Positions 1 through 7,713 are shown, counted from the stretch's first letter. The stretch: DNA of 64,000 nucleotides from CAYWNK01 sp964459495 (GCA_964459495.1 CAYWNK010000006.1:6627-70626); one strand, 5' to 3'. Program-made: numbers and translations. The notes: generated from the sequence alone by a model not told the origin.

Positions 1-896
1 GAGTACCCGATCTCGATATGGAGGTCGTGCACCCCGTCATCGACAGCTTCGATGACTTCCGCGGGCGCGCAATTCTGGTGGAGTTCTTTGCCCACTGGTG
101 AACGCCTTGCCGGGGTGCAGTTCCGCACCTCAACAAACTCCAGAAGAAGTTCGGACCCAAGGGGCTTACCGTCCTTGGCGTCACCCCGAACAGCGAACCC
201 CGAGGCCTCACCGAGGACTTCATCGAGCAGACCGGCGCGATCTATCCATACGCCTATCTACGGGGATCGGCCCTGAGGCAGGCGACGGGGCAGCGTGGCT
301 TCCCCCACGCCGCGCTGATCGATCCCGGCGGCAAGATCGTCTGGACGGGGCACCCCAGCGGACTGACCGAGGGGCTTGTCACAAAGCACCTCGCGGGCGC
401 TTCGAGGTTCATCACGTTTGGTTGGCCTGTTGCCTTTGAGCCGGTGGCCAAGGAGTTGTCGGAGCTGCGTTTCGGCCAGGCCCTCCAAAAGCTCGAGACG
501 TTGGCCGCCGAGGAAGGTGCTGGGATTGTGCGGACCGACCTGATGGCGATGGTCTCCGATCGTGTGAAGGCGATGGAGGAGGCCTACGACCGCGGCGACT
601 ATTGGACTGCCAATGACTTTGCTGAGCGCCTGAGAACCCAGCTCCACGGCCTACCCCAGGGGAAGCGTGTAGCGGGCATGCTGGCCAAGCTGAAAAAGAA
701 CAAGCAGGCCAAGCAGGTGATGAAGGCGCAGGTCGGGCTTCGCAAGCTGATGGATTCGAAGCTGAACACCCGCAAGAGTGTCGAGAAGGCGATGAAGAAG
801 GCGAAGAGCATCCTGGCCGAGAACGACGGCAACATCGTGGGAGATGAGGCTGCTGCATTCCTTGCCAGGCTGCGCGAGCTTCTGCTGGTCCTTTAG
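1..896 (+). CDS. Thioredoxin-like selenoprotein with UxxC active site (5' partial)
   Basis: The frame is open from the window edge (nt 3) to TAG at 894-896 apart from one TGA at 99-101. The residues before it (ILVEFFAHW) and after it (TPC, then PHLNKL) are those around the CxxC of TlpA/ResA-type thioredoxin folds, so the TGA sits exactly where the first active-site Cys belongs, giving W-Sec-T-P-C. The fold continues well past it (GLTVLGVTPNSEP; GFPHAALIDPGGKIVWTGHP with a cis-Pro-like P). About 150 residues of helical, Lys-rich C-terminal extension follow. A SECIS-like hairpin starts 10 nt after the TGA. Known: Sec replaces the attacking Cys in many redoxins. Inferred: a redox selenoprotein, probably exported, but its N-terminus lies outside the window. 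A true stop is unlikely, because family-specific coding continues for 265 codons. Confidence 0.85.
112..131 (+). promoter_or_regulatory. Candidate bacterial SECIS element of the redoxin
   Basis: Seven base pairs (112-118 with 125-131, including one G-U) enclose the six-base loop AGTTCC. The five inner pairs are GGTGC/GCACC. The loop has a G as its second base, 18 nt after the TGA at 99-101. Bacterial SECIS elements are known as short hairpins just 3' of UGA, with a conserved apical-loop G about 16-37 nt away. It lies inside coding sequence, as bacterial SECIS elements do. Confidence 0.7.
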
Positions 897-946
897 CCCG
901 GGTTCGTGCTGTTGACCCGATCGGTCCAAAGCAGGATTGGAATTGG

Positions 947-984
947 CACAGGCCGGCGCCGCCCGAGGGCGGCGCCGGCCTGTG
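947..984. terminator. 18-bp hairpin terminator between convergent genes
   Basis: Perfect inverted repeat 947-964/967-984 with a two-base spacer, very GC-rich. It lies between the convergent stops of the selenoprotein redoxin (+) and slyD (-). There is no T-tract, so it may act as a bidirectional barrier or an mRNA 3' end stabiliser. Confidence 0.65.
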
Positions 985-1030
985 TCATCTCCGCGGGTAT
1001 GCCGGGGAGACTTCCGGGTGGGCTTCTGGG

Positions 1031-1516
1031 CTAGTGCTGGTGTCCGCCCTCTCCGTGGGCGTGACCGTGGGTGAGCTCTTCTTCGGTGGCAGCCCGCACC
1101 TCGCGTACCTCCACAACGAAATGCAGGTCCAGGCCGGCCAGGGGGTGGTTGGCGTCCAGTGTGACTTCATCCCCTTCGATCCCGGTGACCTGCACGATCC
1201 CCACGCCGCCCTCGGGGTCCTGGACTTGGAGGCGAGCGCCGACGGGAATGTCCTCTTCGATGCCGAGTTCAGCGCGGGTCACCTTCGCCACGAGACGCTC
1301 GTCCCTTTCGCCATAGGCTTCTGCGGCAGCAACCTGCACATCGTGCTCTGAGCCAACAACGGCGCCATCGAGGGCCTTCTCCAGGCCGGGGACGATCTGG
1401 CTGTGTCCGTGGAGGTAAGCCAGTGGCTTCTGGCCCTCGGAGCTGTCGAGCACCTGGCCATCCGGGCCGGTGAGCTTGTAGTCGATCGACACGACCATGT
1501 CCTTAGCGGCTTGCAT
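1031..1516 (-). CDS. slyD: SlyD-type FKBP peptidyl-prolyl isomerase
   Basis: 161 residues. The FKBP start is typical (MVVSIDYKLTGPDGQVLDSS), followed by the YLHGHSQIVPGLEKALDG segment that SlyD proteins share, an insert-in-flap region (LGIEEDIPVGARLQVQDPEG) and the returning FKBP strand (NHPLAGLDLHFVVEVREVR). The C-terminus is His-rich (HGHAHGEGGHQH). SlyD catalyses prolyl isomerisation, acts as a chaperone and binds Ni/Zn through its tail. It is cytoplasmic, with no signal peptide. It lies between two selenoprotein genes and has its own hairpins on each side, so it is probably transcribed alone. Family assignment is secure; a specific metal role is inferred. Confidence 0.93.
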   Translation of the reverse strand: MQAAKDMVVSIDYKLTGPDGQVLDSSEGQKPLAYLHGHSQIVPGLEKALDGAVVGSEHDVQVAAAEAYGERDERLVAKVTRAELGIEEDIPVGARLQVQDPEGGVGIVQVTGIEGDEVTLDANHPLAGLDLHFVVEVREVRAATEEELTHGHAHGEGGHQH

Positions 1517-1563
1517 GGCCCTAGCTTAGGCCAGCTGGCGAGGCGCCGGGCCCCAAAAAGCGG

Positions 1564-1597
1564 ACGGCCGGCGCCTCCGTGGGGGGGCGCCGGCCGT
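1564..1597 (-). terminator. 12-bp hairpin terminator downstream of the HMA selenoprotein
   Basis: Arms ACGGCCGGCGCC (1564-1575) and GGCGCCGGCCGT (1586-1597) with a 10-nt loop. It begins about 30 nt past the stop codon of the minus-strand HMA selenoprotein and just before the slyD start. Confidence 0.6.
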
Positions 1598-1626
1598 TGG
1601 GGCTGTCAGGCCTGGTCGAACCCGCA

Positions 1627-2238
1627 CTACAGGATGTAGTCGTCGTCTCGCTCCAAGTCCTTCAGCGTCAGCTTGTGCTTCTTCAGAAGGGCGGCGAGCT
1701 TCTTCTCGTCCACGTCGGCGTTCTTGTCCTTGAAGTGGATGATGGTCTCCGCACCCGCGAAGACGTCCGCCACGCTGTCACCGAGCTCTTTCATCAAGGT
1801 CGCACGGACCTTGCCAGCTTCGATGGCTCACGTGAGGCCAGGCGTCTTGGCGACGAAGGCGGCCTTGGCGCGCTGGGTCTCGCGCCTGGTGAGCTGGACG
1901 AACTCCACCCCGTTCTCTTTGCAGGACTTGGTGAGCTGCTTTTCGAGCTTCGGGGCGTCGATCTTGGCGCCCTTCTCGAACGTGAAGGTCGCGATCGTTC
2001 CCGAGAGGAACATCCGGTCGATGCCTTTGACAGACTTCATGGCCGCACGGGCCTGGGTGCCGGCTTTTCAGCCTGCTCCCTTGGCTTCCATCACCCAAAC
2101 GGTGATGGATTCAGCCTTGGGCTTTTGCTTCTTGGCGGGTTCCTGCTGGACGGGCTTGGGCGGCTGGACGTCCTGCGCTTGGGCAGGCATGACCAGCAGC
2201 GCGGCCGTCAGGGCCGCTCCGAGGGTGGTGATCTTCAT
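1627..2238 (-). CDS. Secreted tandem HMA-like protein with two in-frame TGA (Sec) codons
   Basis: Read with TGA as Sec, this is a 203-residue protein from ATG at 2238 to TAG at 1629-1627. It has a signal peptide (MKITTLGAALTAALLVMPAQA), a Lys/Pro linker, then two HMA-like domains. Sec57 lies in EAKGAG-U-KAGTQARAAMKSVKG and Sec137 in TPGLT-U-AIEAGKVRATLMKEL, each where the first Cys of the HMA GxxCxxC site belongs; the second Cys of that site is absent in both. The sequence between and after the TGAs keeps HMA beta-alpha character and ends DDDYIL. Both TGAs have SECIS-like hairpins 3' of them. Inferred role: periplasmic binding of a soft metal or metalloid, or redox chemistry using single selenols. 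An ordinary ORF caller splits it into fragments. Confidence 0.82.
1795..1813 (-). promoter_or_regulatory. Candidate SECIS for Sec137
   Basis: On the minus strand, after TGA (1830-1828), a perfect 7-bp stem CAAGGTC/GACCTTG (1813-1807 with 1801-1795) encloses loop CGTGC. The loop G is its second base, with 22 nt between it and the TGA. This is the best hairpin of the three. Confidence 0.75.
2041..2053 (-). promoter_or_regulatory. Candidate SECIS for Sec57
   Basis: After TGA (2070-2068), stem GGCC/GGCC (2053-2050 with 2044-2041) encloses loop CGTGC, the same loop as at the second site, with its G 19 nt from the TGA. Relative to GGTC/GACC in the second hairpin, the third pair has changed from C-G to T-A, so pairing is kept. 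A larger alternative fold (2064-2042) also exists. The short 4-bp stem is the weak point. Confidence 0.55.
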
Positions 2239-2302
2239 GGTGATGTAGGCCCGGGGTCGGGCCTTGATCTATCTCTTCGATCGCGAACGGGCTGGGTGAG
2301 CG

Positions 2303-2322
2303 GTTTTCCGTGTAAGGAAAAC
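2303..2322. repeat. 7-bp inverted repeat upstream of the HMA selenoprotein
   Basis: GTTTTCC, six bases, GGAAAAC. It lies 65 nt upstream of the selenoprotein start and 37 nt past the stop of the next minus-strand gene. It could be an operator for the selenoprotein gene or part of the upstream gene's terminator. Confidence 0.35.
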
Positions 2323-2358
2323 AACCTAGGGCCCCTGAGCGCCCCAAGACGGGGCATT

Positions 2359-3024
2359 TCAGTCGATCGCGGGATCGATGATGTCCTTCAGAATGCCCGA
2401 CAGGTCCGGGGATTGTTCGACAGCAGGGATCTCGGCCTCTTCGACCGTGGTCTTGGCGAGAGCGACTCCGGCCCGAATCTGCTCGGGCTTGCTGCCGCCC
2501 TCGACGCTGACGTGGAAGCCGCTGTCCTGCTGCTGCTGCCCGGAGACCTTGGCGATCTCGTTGTCGTTCGCCCGAGTCAGGGTGCCGTCCACCCTGCCCT
2601 GGATGTAGCGCTCGAAGGTGTCGTCGGCAGCGTCCCGTTCCTCGTCGGTGAAGTCTGGGCCCTGCATCCCTGCGCGCAATGTGGCGCAAAGAAGGACCGC
2701 ACTGAAGGGGCTCGTGCCGACTCGTTCCATAAGTTGGCCGAACTCCTCCATGGAGACCTCATCGGTCTTGATGGCGTCCCGTAGACGTGCGATCTGTCCG
2801 ATGACCTCGCCCTTCTCCTTGGGGTCCAGGTTCGTGCTGCTGATCTCCTCTTCCATGCCCTCGTAGGCACCGTCGACCATGCTGTCCCGGATCTTGTCTT
2901 TCAGCATGAAGCCGGCGATCGACGCGATCAGGACGAGCACAAAGACGACGGCGCAACCGATCCCCAGGCAGGTGAGGAAGGAGCGGGCACCGGAGGATCC
3001 CTCGGGTTGTTGGGTGTCGGTCAT
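2359..3024 (-). CDS. Single-pass membrane protein of unknown function
   Basis: 221 residues from ATG at 3024 (MTDTQQPEGSSG). A single transmembrane segment at about 20-43 (CLGIGCAVVFVLVLIASIAGF) follows a short cytoplasmic tail. The rest is acidic and helical, with a Gln run (SGQQQQDSG) and no recognised catalytic motif. The longer reading frame back to 3114 adds a Pro-rich stretch unlikely to be translated. It is upstream of, and in the same direction as, the HMA selenoprotein (120 nt apart), so co-transcription is possible. Function unknown. Confidence 0.6.
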   Translation of the reverse strand: MTDTQQPEGSSGARSFLTCLGIGCAVVFVLVLIASIAGFMLKDKIRDSMVDGAYEGMEEEISSTNLDPKEKGEVIGQIARLRDAIKTDEVSMEEFGQLMERVGTSPFSAVLLCATLRAGMQGPDFTDEERDAADDTFERYIQGRVDGTLTRANDNEIAKVSGQQQQDSGFHVSVEGGSKPEQIRAGVALAKTTVEEAEIPAVEQSPDLSGILKDIIDPAID

Positions 3025-3150
3025 AGGGAGGATGCGGGGAGGGCGAGGTGGAGGCTCAGGGCCCGGGCGCTGCAAGCTAGCCAGATCGGGTCCGGAATTG
3101 CCCTGCGGATGCACATGGGATCGATTCGCAAGAGATCCGGATTTCGGGGC

Positions 3151-4185
3151 TCAGCGGTGGTTGTCCACTGTGGGGGGGAGCACTTCGCCGGACGCCTGGT
3201 GAGCGAGAGCCTCGGGATGGTTCGAGTAGTGGGCGCGGACGGCCTGGGCCAGCGCTCGCTTGGTCGTCGTCGTCACCGGGGCCGGATTGGCGCTAGGCAG
3301 CGCGGCCAGCAGGGCGTCGAGCAGCTTTTCCTGGGGCGCTGGAAGGCGGGGGCGCCAGGAAGCGAGGAGCTCGGGGTCTACGTGTCCCGGGAGCGATCCC
3401 ATGATGCCGACGTCGTTTTGGTCGTGGACCAGCAGTCCGGAGCTTGTTCCGCGGTCGAGGGTTAGCACCTGGAACAGGTAGCTCGTGTGGTAGGCGAGCT
3501 GGCGCCTGCAGTCGTCGTCCGAGACGCTGCGCCCTTGGCCTTCCTCAACCGCGAGAATATAGGTACCAACGGCAGCGCGAGCGACCGCGTCGGCTAGGGC
3601 GCGATCGGCCTCGAAGTCCCCGCTGGAGTGATTCTCCAGGTAGAAGTGACTCACGCCGCGGTGGCGCTCAAGGGCTGGGATATAGAAGTAGCGCTCGCCC
3701 TGTTCGCGGGCAGCTTGCGCCAGGTCGCCAAGGGCTGCTCCGATGGCAGCATCGAAGTTCACCCTGTGCCCGTCGTCGGGGATGGCCGGGTTGAGATCTG
3801 CCATCATCCGCCAGTAGCCGCGACCCGACCGGAGTTCGGTCCAGCTGATGTGCATATGCATCGACGGCGCGTGTGGGCTGCGCGGGTGGACGATGCAAGA
3901 CAGCGCCGTGGCAGAACCCAGGGCTTTCTCGGGCAGGTCGTCGTAGTGGATCGCCGAGTAGTTGATCGATGCGCGTCCAAATACCGGGGAGTCCTGGATC
4001 CCGAAACGCACCCCGCCGCCGTGGCGGCCTTCGTCCCTGAGCCACTCGGTGGGCTTCAAGTTGCACGGCGAGCCAGCGTTCCGGCTGAGCTCTTCGAGCT
4101 GCTGGACGAAGAGCTCTTGCAGGGACTGGACGAGCAGTGCGGCCTGCGTGGCGCTCTCGGACTGCGGGACCGTGCGGGTAGCCAT
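3151..4185 (-). CDS. hemF: Coproporphyrinogen III oxidase, aerobic
   Basis: 344 residues. HemF signatures are present: HPRSPHAPSMHMHISW (the substrate-binding HPxNP..P..H region), YFYIPALERHRGVSHFYLE (equivalent of the R-G-[IV]-G-G-x-F-[FY] segment), and YLFQVLTLDRGTSSGLLV with IMGSLPG near the C-terminus. HemF carries out oxygen-dependent oxidative decarboxylation of coproporphyrinogen III to protoporphyrinogen IX in the cytoplasm. It follows feoB by 122 nt in the same direction, linking iron uptake to heme synthesis. Several usually invariant positions are changed (GVSHFYLE for GIGGLFFD), so it is a divergent HemF. Confidence 0.85.
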   Translation of the reverse strand: MATRTVPQSESATQAALLVQSLQELFVQQLEELSRNAGSPCNLKPTEWLRDEGRHGGGVRFGIQDSPVFGRASINYSAIHYDDLPEKALGSATALSCIVHPRSPHAPSMHMHISWTELRSGRGYWRMMADLNPAIPDDGHRVNFDAAIGAALGDLAQAAREQGERYFYIPALERHRGVSHFYLENHSSGDFEADRALADAVARAAVGTYILAVEEGQGRSVSDDDCRRQLAYHTSYLFQVLTLDRGTSSGLLVHDQNDVGIMGSLPGHVDPELLASWRPRLPAPQEKLLDALLAALPSANPAPVTTTTKRALAQAVRAHYSNHPEALAHQASGEVLPPTVDNHR

Positions 4186-4307
4186 GCTCCGATCCTAACC
4201 TGAATCATGGATGCGGATTCAGGCCAGACCGCCGGATCACGTGCTTGGGGTGGGGCCCCGGGGGGGGCAGGTGGATTGCGGCCTAGGCCCAAGATCCACG
4301 CTCCGCA

Positions 4308-6512
4308 TCAGCCTCCGCCGCCGATACCCAGGAGCAGTCCACCCTGGTAGACGACGAAGCTCGCCACCCAGGCAAGCACCGTCATGTACCCCAGCATGAA
4401 TAGGGGCCAGTGCCACGAGTTGGTCTCGCGTTTGACGACAGCGACCGTCGACATGCACTGACAGGCTAGGGCGAAGAAGACGAGCAGGGAGAAGCCAGCG
4501 AGCGGACTGTACACCGGCTTGCCGTTGGGCCTCGATTCGGCGCGCATTCGCGTGCGCAGGGGCACCGAGCCTTCGTCAACTTCAGCGCCGACCCCGTAGA
4601 CGAGCCCCATCGTGGACACAAAGACCTCGCGGGCGGCAAAGGACCCGATCAGGCCGATTCCAATCTTCCAGTCGAAGCCCAGGGGGGCGATTGCAGGCTC
4701 GATGGCGCGTCCCAGTTGACCGGCATAACTGGCCTGTAGCTGAGCGGAAGATTCCTCGTGGTTCAGCTTGTCGAGCATGCTCAACCGCTCGGGTTCCGAC
4801 GCGATAGCCTCGGCGGTGGCACGCTCGGACCCAAAGTCCCGGCCCAGCTCCGGGGTGCGCGGGAACGAGAGCAGGAACCACAGGGCAACGGTGCAGACCA
4901 GGATCACCCCGCCGGCCTCCGAGAGGAACACCTTGCCCTTCGACCACATCTCCTGGATGACCCGTCGGAAATCGGGCATCCGGTAGGGGGGCAGCTCCAG
5001 GATGAGCGGGACACTGGGGCCCTTGAGAAGCGTGCGCGAAAGGACCGCAGCGGCCAGGAGCGCAATGACTGTGCTAAACAGGTACATCGCCACCATCAGA
5101 AGGGCCTGAACGGGCATGCCCCAGAAGCGCTGCGGCGGGAACAGGGTGGCGATGATCAGCGTGTAGACCGGCAAGCGCGCGGAACACGTCATCAGCGGCA
5201 CGACCAGCATGGTCACCATCCGCTCACGACGACGTTCCATCGTGCGGGTGGCCATGATCGCTGGAATTGCGCAGGCGAAGCCCGACAGCATCGGCACGAA
5301 GGCGCGGCCGTGGAGCCCCATCAGTTTCATGAGACGGTCCATGAGAAAGGCCACGCGCGCCATGTATCCCGTCGCCTCCATCACGGAGATGAAAAGGAAG
5401 AGCAGCAAGATCTGCGGCAGGAACACCACGACCGAGCCGACGCCAGCGATGAGGCCCTCGGTGATGAAGTCACGGAAGATCCCCTCAGGCATGTTCGCTG
5501 AGACCTTGGATGAGATCCAGCCGAACAAGGACTCCACGCCCCCGATGAGGGGGTCCGCGCCGGTGAACAGCGTCTGGAAGAGGACACCCATCACGGTGAG
5601 GAAGATGGGGAAGCCGTAGAGCGGATTGAGCAGTACCGAGTCGATGCGCTGCGTCCAAGTGCGCGGAGCGGGGCCATCGTGGAATAGAAACGAGCCCTCG
5701 TGGGCGTCGATCCAGTCGTAGCGACGGGCGACGAGCTCGGTGTCGATATCCCGGCCAGCCTGGGCGGCGCCCTCGCGGCGCGCCATGACGCCTTCTCGGA
5801 GGGGCTCGGGGATACCTTTGAGCTCGTCGTTTTCATCGACAGAGAGCAGCGCCCATGCCGCGATCGCCCGGCGGCGTTCTGGATCTCCGTGGCACCATGG
5901 ATCAGGGACCAACTTTTCGATCGCCTGCAGGTCGGTCAGCGTCTCGCCGCCAAAGGGCCAGCGGGTACCAGGGCGCGAAGAGGCGGGGTCGGCGAGGGCC
6001 TTGTCCATGGCCTGTCGCAGGTCCCCGAGCCCCTGGTTCTTGAGCGCGGCGATGGGAACGACCGGCACTCCGAGCGCCGCCTGGAGGGCGTCGACTTCGA
6101 TGCGCTCCGACCTGCCCGGCAGCATGTCGGTCATATTGAGCGCGACGAGCACCGGGGCGTTGACCTCGATGAGCTGCAGCACCAGGTATAGGTTGCGGGT
6201 GAGCTGGGTGGCATCTACCACCACGACCACCAGGTCGGGTCGGGGGTAGGGAGCGACGCCGCAGGTGGCCAGAAGGGCGATCTGCTCCTCCTCGCTCCGG
6301 GCGGAGAGCGAATAGGTGCCCGGCACATCCACGAGGGTCACGTTGCCAGCACCAGGCAGCTGGAGGTGACCGCTGTGCCGGTCGATGGTGATGCCCGGAT
6401 AGTTGCCCACCTTGAGCTCGAGGCCGGTGAGGTGGTTGAAGAGGGTGGTCTTGCCCGTATTCGGGTTGCCGGCGATCACCACGAGCGGCGATCCGGCGAG
6501 AGTGCTACTCAT
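4308..6512 (-). CDS. feoB: Ferrous iron transporter B
   Basis: 734 residues. The N-terminal G domain has GNPNTGKTT (G1), DVPGTYSL (G3) and NMTD (G4). It is followed by the FeoB helical spacer and a membrane domain with two gate repeats (for example MSGFACAIPAIMATRTMERR and IGLIGSFAAREVF), ending in hydrophobic helices and GIGGGG. FeoB moves Fe2+ across the inner membrane. It overlaps feoA by 8 nt, so translation is coupled, and hemF follows. Length and order are normal for the family. Confidence 0.97.
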   Translation of the reverse strand: MSSTLAGSPLVVIAGNPNTGKTTLFNHLTGLELKVGNYPGITIDRHSGHLQLPGAGNVTLVDVPGTYSLSARSEEEQIALLATCGVAPYPRPDLVVVVVDATQLTRNLYLVLQLIEVNAPVLVALNMTDMLPGRSERIEVDALQAALGVPVVPIAALKNQGLGDLRQAMDKALADPASSRPGTRWPFGGETLTDLQAIEKLVPDPWCHGDPERRRAIAAWALLSVDENDELKGIPEPLREGVMARREGAAQAGRDIDTELVARRYDWIDAHEGSFLFHDGPAPRTWTQRIDSVLLNPLYGFPIFLTVMGVLFQTLFTGADPLIGGVESLFGWISSKVSANMPEGIFRDFITEGLIAGVGSVVVFLPQILLLFLFISVMEATGYMARVAFLMDRLMKLMGLHGRAFVPMLSGFACAIPAIMATRTMERRRERMVTMLVVPLMTCSARLPVYTLIIATLFPPQRFWGMPVQALLMVAMYLFSTVIALLAAAVLSRTLLKGPSVPLILELPPYRMPDFRRVIQEMWSKGKVFLSEAGGVILVCTVALWFLLSFPRTPELGRDFGSERATAEAIASEPERLSMLDKLNHEESSAQLQASYAGQLGRAIEPAIAPLGFDWKIGIGLIGSFAAREVFVSTMGLVYGVGAEVDEGSVPLRTRMRAESRPNGKPVYSPLAGFSLLVFFALACQCMSTVAVVKRETNSWHWPLFMLGYMTVLAWVASFVVYQGGLLLGIGGGG

Positions 6513-6750
6513 CTTGGAGGTCCACCAGAATCTGCCCGGCCTCGGAGTGGCGCAGGGACAGGTGGCACCCGCGCACGACGATCTCCACCAGATTGTGCAC
6601 GTCCGAGCGGCGCAGCAGCCTCACGGTGGTGCCTGGGAGCAGCCCGAGCTCGAGCAGTCGCCTACGGAAGGCGCGCTGACCTTTCAGCTCGACCAGGAGG
6701 GCGAATCGGCCCGGGGGCAGCGAACGCAGGGGGATCAAATTGGATGCCAT
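6505..6750 (-). CDS. feoA: FeoA iron transport accessory protein
   Basis: 81 residues from ATG at 6750 (MASNLIPLRSLPPGRF). An SH3-like FeoA fold is indicated by LELGLLPGTTVRLLRR, and by LVEIVVRGCHLSLRHSEAGQI near the end. It binds and supports FeoB at the inner face of the membrane. An upstream TTG (6765) is possible but would place the Fur box inside the gene, so the ATG is preferred. It is the first gene of feoA-feoB-(hemF). Confidence 0.92.
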   Translation of the reverse strand: MASNLIPLRSLPPGRFALLVELKGQRAFRRRLLELGLLPGTTVRLLRRSDVHNLVEIVVRGCHLSLRHSEAGQILVDLQDE

Positions 6751-6764
6751 GAGAATGGTTCTCA
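6750..6764 (-). promoter_or_regulatory. Fur box at the feoA start
   Basis: TGAGAATGGTTCTCA is a 7-1-7 inverted repeat with one mismatched pair, matching the TGAGAATnATTCTCA form of the Fur operator. It abuts the feoA ATG and overlaps a -10-like TATTGA (6767-6762 on the minus strand), so bound Fur would cover the transcription start. Iron-dependent repression is inferred. Confidence 0.75.
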
Positions 6765-6886
6765 ATAGCGCGTTTTAGCACGGGGGAGGCCGCGGGGAAA
6801 GCCCAATGGGCCCCAAGACCTTCGAACCTGGATGGTCCCTGCCACATCTTGTGTGGCAGAAGGGGCCAAGCCGGTGAGCGGCAGGC

Positions 6887-6892
6887 TAGATT
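6887..6892 (+). promoter_or_regulatory. -10 element immediately upstream of rpiA
   Basis: TAGATT lies 6 nt before the rpiA ATG, so transcription from it would begin at or near the A of ATG, a leaderless mRNA. No clear -35 box or Shine-Dalgarno is visible. Confidence 0.4.
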
Positions 6893-6898
6893 GCGTCG

Positions 6899-7597
6899 AT
6901 GTCCAACCCCTCCGACCCCAAACGCGTGGCCGGCCGTCGAGCGGCCGACATGGTCAGCTCTGGAACCGTTGTGGGCCTGGGGACAGGCTCGACCGTCTTT
7001 CACACCCTTGTGCGATTGGCTGAGCGGATCGCAAGCGAGGGGCTGGAGATTCGCGGGGTGCCCACGTCCACCGATACCGAGGGCAAAGCCCGCGAGATGG
7101 GCATTCCCCTGGCGACGCTGAACGACGTCGAGACCATCGACCTGACGATCGACGGCGCGGATGAGGCCGACCCTGCGTTTTGTCTGACCAAGGGAGGCGG
7201 CGGCGCACTGCTACGCGAGAAGGTGGTCGCCTACTCGTCCAGAAAGGTCGTGATCGTGCTGACGGGCTCCAAGCGTGTTGAGCGTTTAGGCGACACCTTT
7301 GCACTGCCGGTGGAGGTGGTTCCGTTCGCCCTGCCGATGGTAGCCCGTGAAATCACGAAGCTAGGCGCTGAGCCCGTCGAGCGCCGTTCCAACGGCGGCC
7401 AGAGTTACCGAACCGACAACGGATGCGCGATCTTGGACTGTCGGTTCCGGGGGGGGATTCAAGATCCTGCCGCGATGGAGCAGGCCCTTGACCGGATTCC
7501 TGGCTTGGTTGAGACGGGCCTTTTCTGCGGCCTGGCGCACACCCTCGTGGTCGGCGCCGAAAGCGGCGAGGCGGAAGTGATTCAACGGGGCGCCTGA
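6899..7597 (+). CDS. rpiA: Ribose-5-phosphate isomerase A
   Basis: 232 residues. RpiA motifs are in order: VGLGTGSTV (phosphate loop), TSTDTEGKAREMGIPL, DLTIDGADEAD (catalytic Asp region), LTKGGGGALLREK (catalytic Glu/Lys region) and TDNGCAILDCRF near the C-terminus. It interconverts ribose-5-phosphate and ribulose-5-phosphate in the non-oxidative pentose phosphate pathway, in the cytoplasm. It is a single gene, divergent from feoA and upstream of the flagellar locus. Confidence 0.97.
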   Translation: MSNPSDPKRVAGRRAADMVSSGTVVGLGTGSTVFHTLVRLAERIASEGLEIRGVPTSTDTEGKAREMGIPLATLNDVETIDLTIDGADEADPAFCLTKGGGGALLREKVVAYSSRKVVIVLTGSKRVERLGDTFALPVEVVPFALPMVAREITKLGAEPVERRSNGGQSYRTDNGCAILDCRFRGGIQDPAAMEQALDRIPGLVETGLFCGLAHTLVVGAESGEAEVIQRGA

Positions 7598-7713
7598 ACG
7601 ATTTTCCGGTCCGGGAATTTTCGGCCGCCGCAGTGGGACTAGGGCACTGACTCAAAGTTAGACCCATAGGCATTCACGGGCTCCTCCACGGCTTTTTGCC
7701 GGTTTCGGCCCAC

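Noticed and set aside
941..960. Sigma-54-like TTGGCAC
   Set aside because: No GC at the required 10-nt spacing; the sequence is part of a terminator hairpin.
99..2070. TGA read as tryptophan (code change) instead of Sec
   Set aside because: TGA ends many secure genes here (for example hemA, flgN, the sulfatase-like gene), and all three in-frame TGAs occur at redox or metal-Cys positions with SECIS-like hairpins.
1579..2784. Long plus-strand frame of 401 codons
   Set aside because: Antisense to the Sec-containing HMA gene and the membrane protein gene; Leu/Gly/Asp/Arg-rich shadow composition with no domain.
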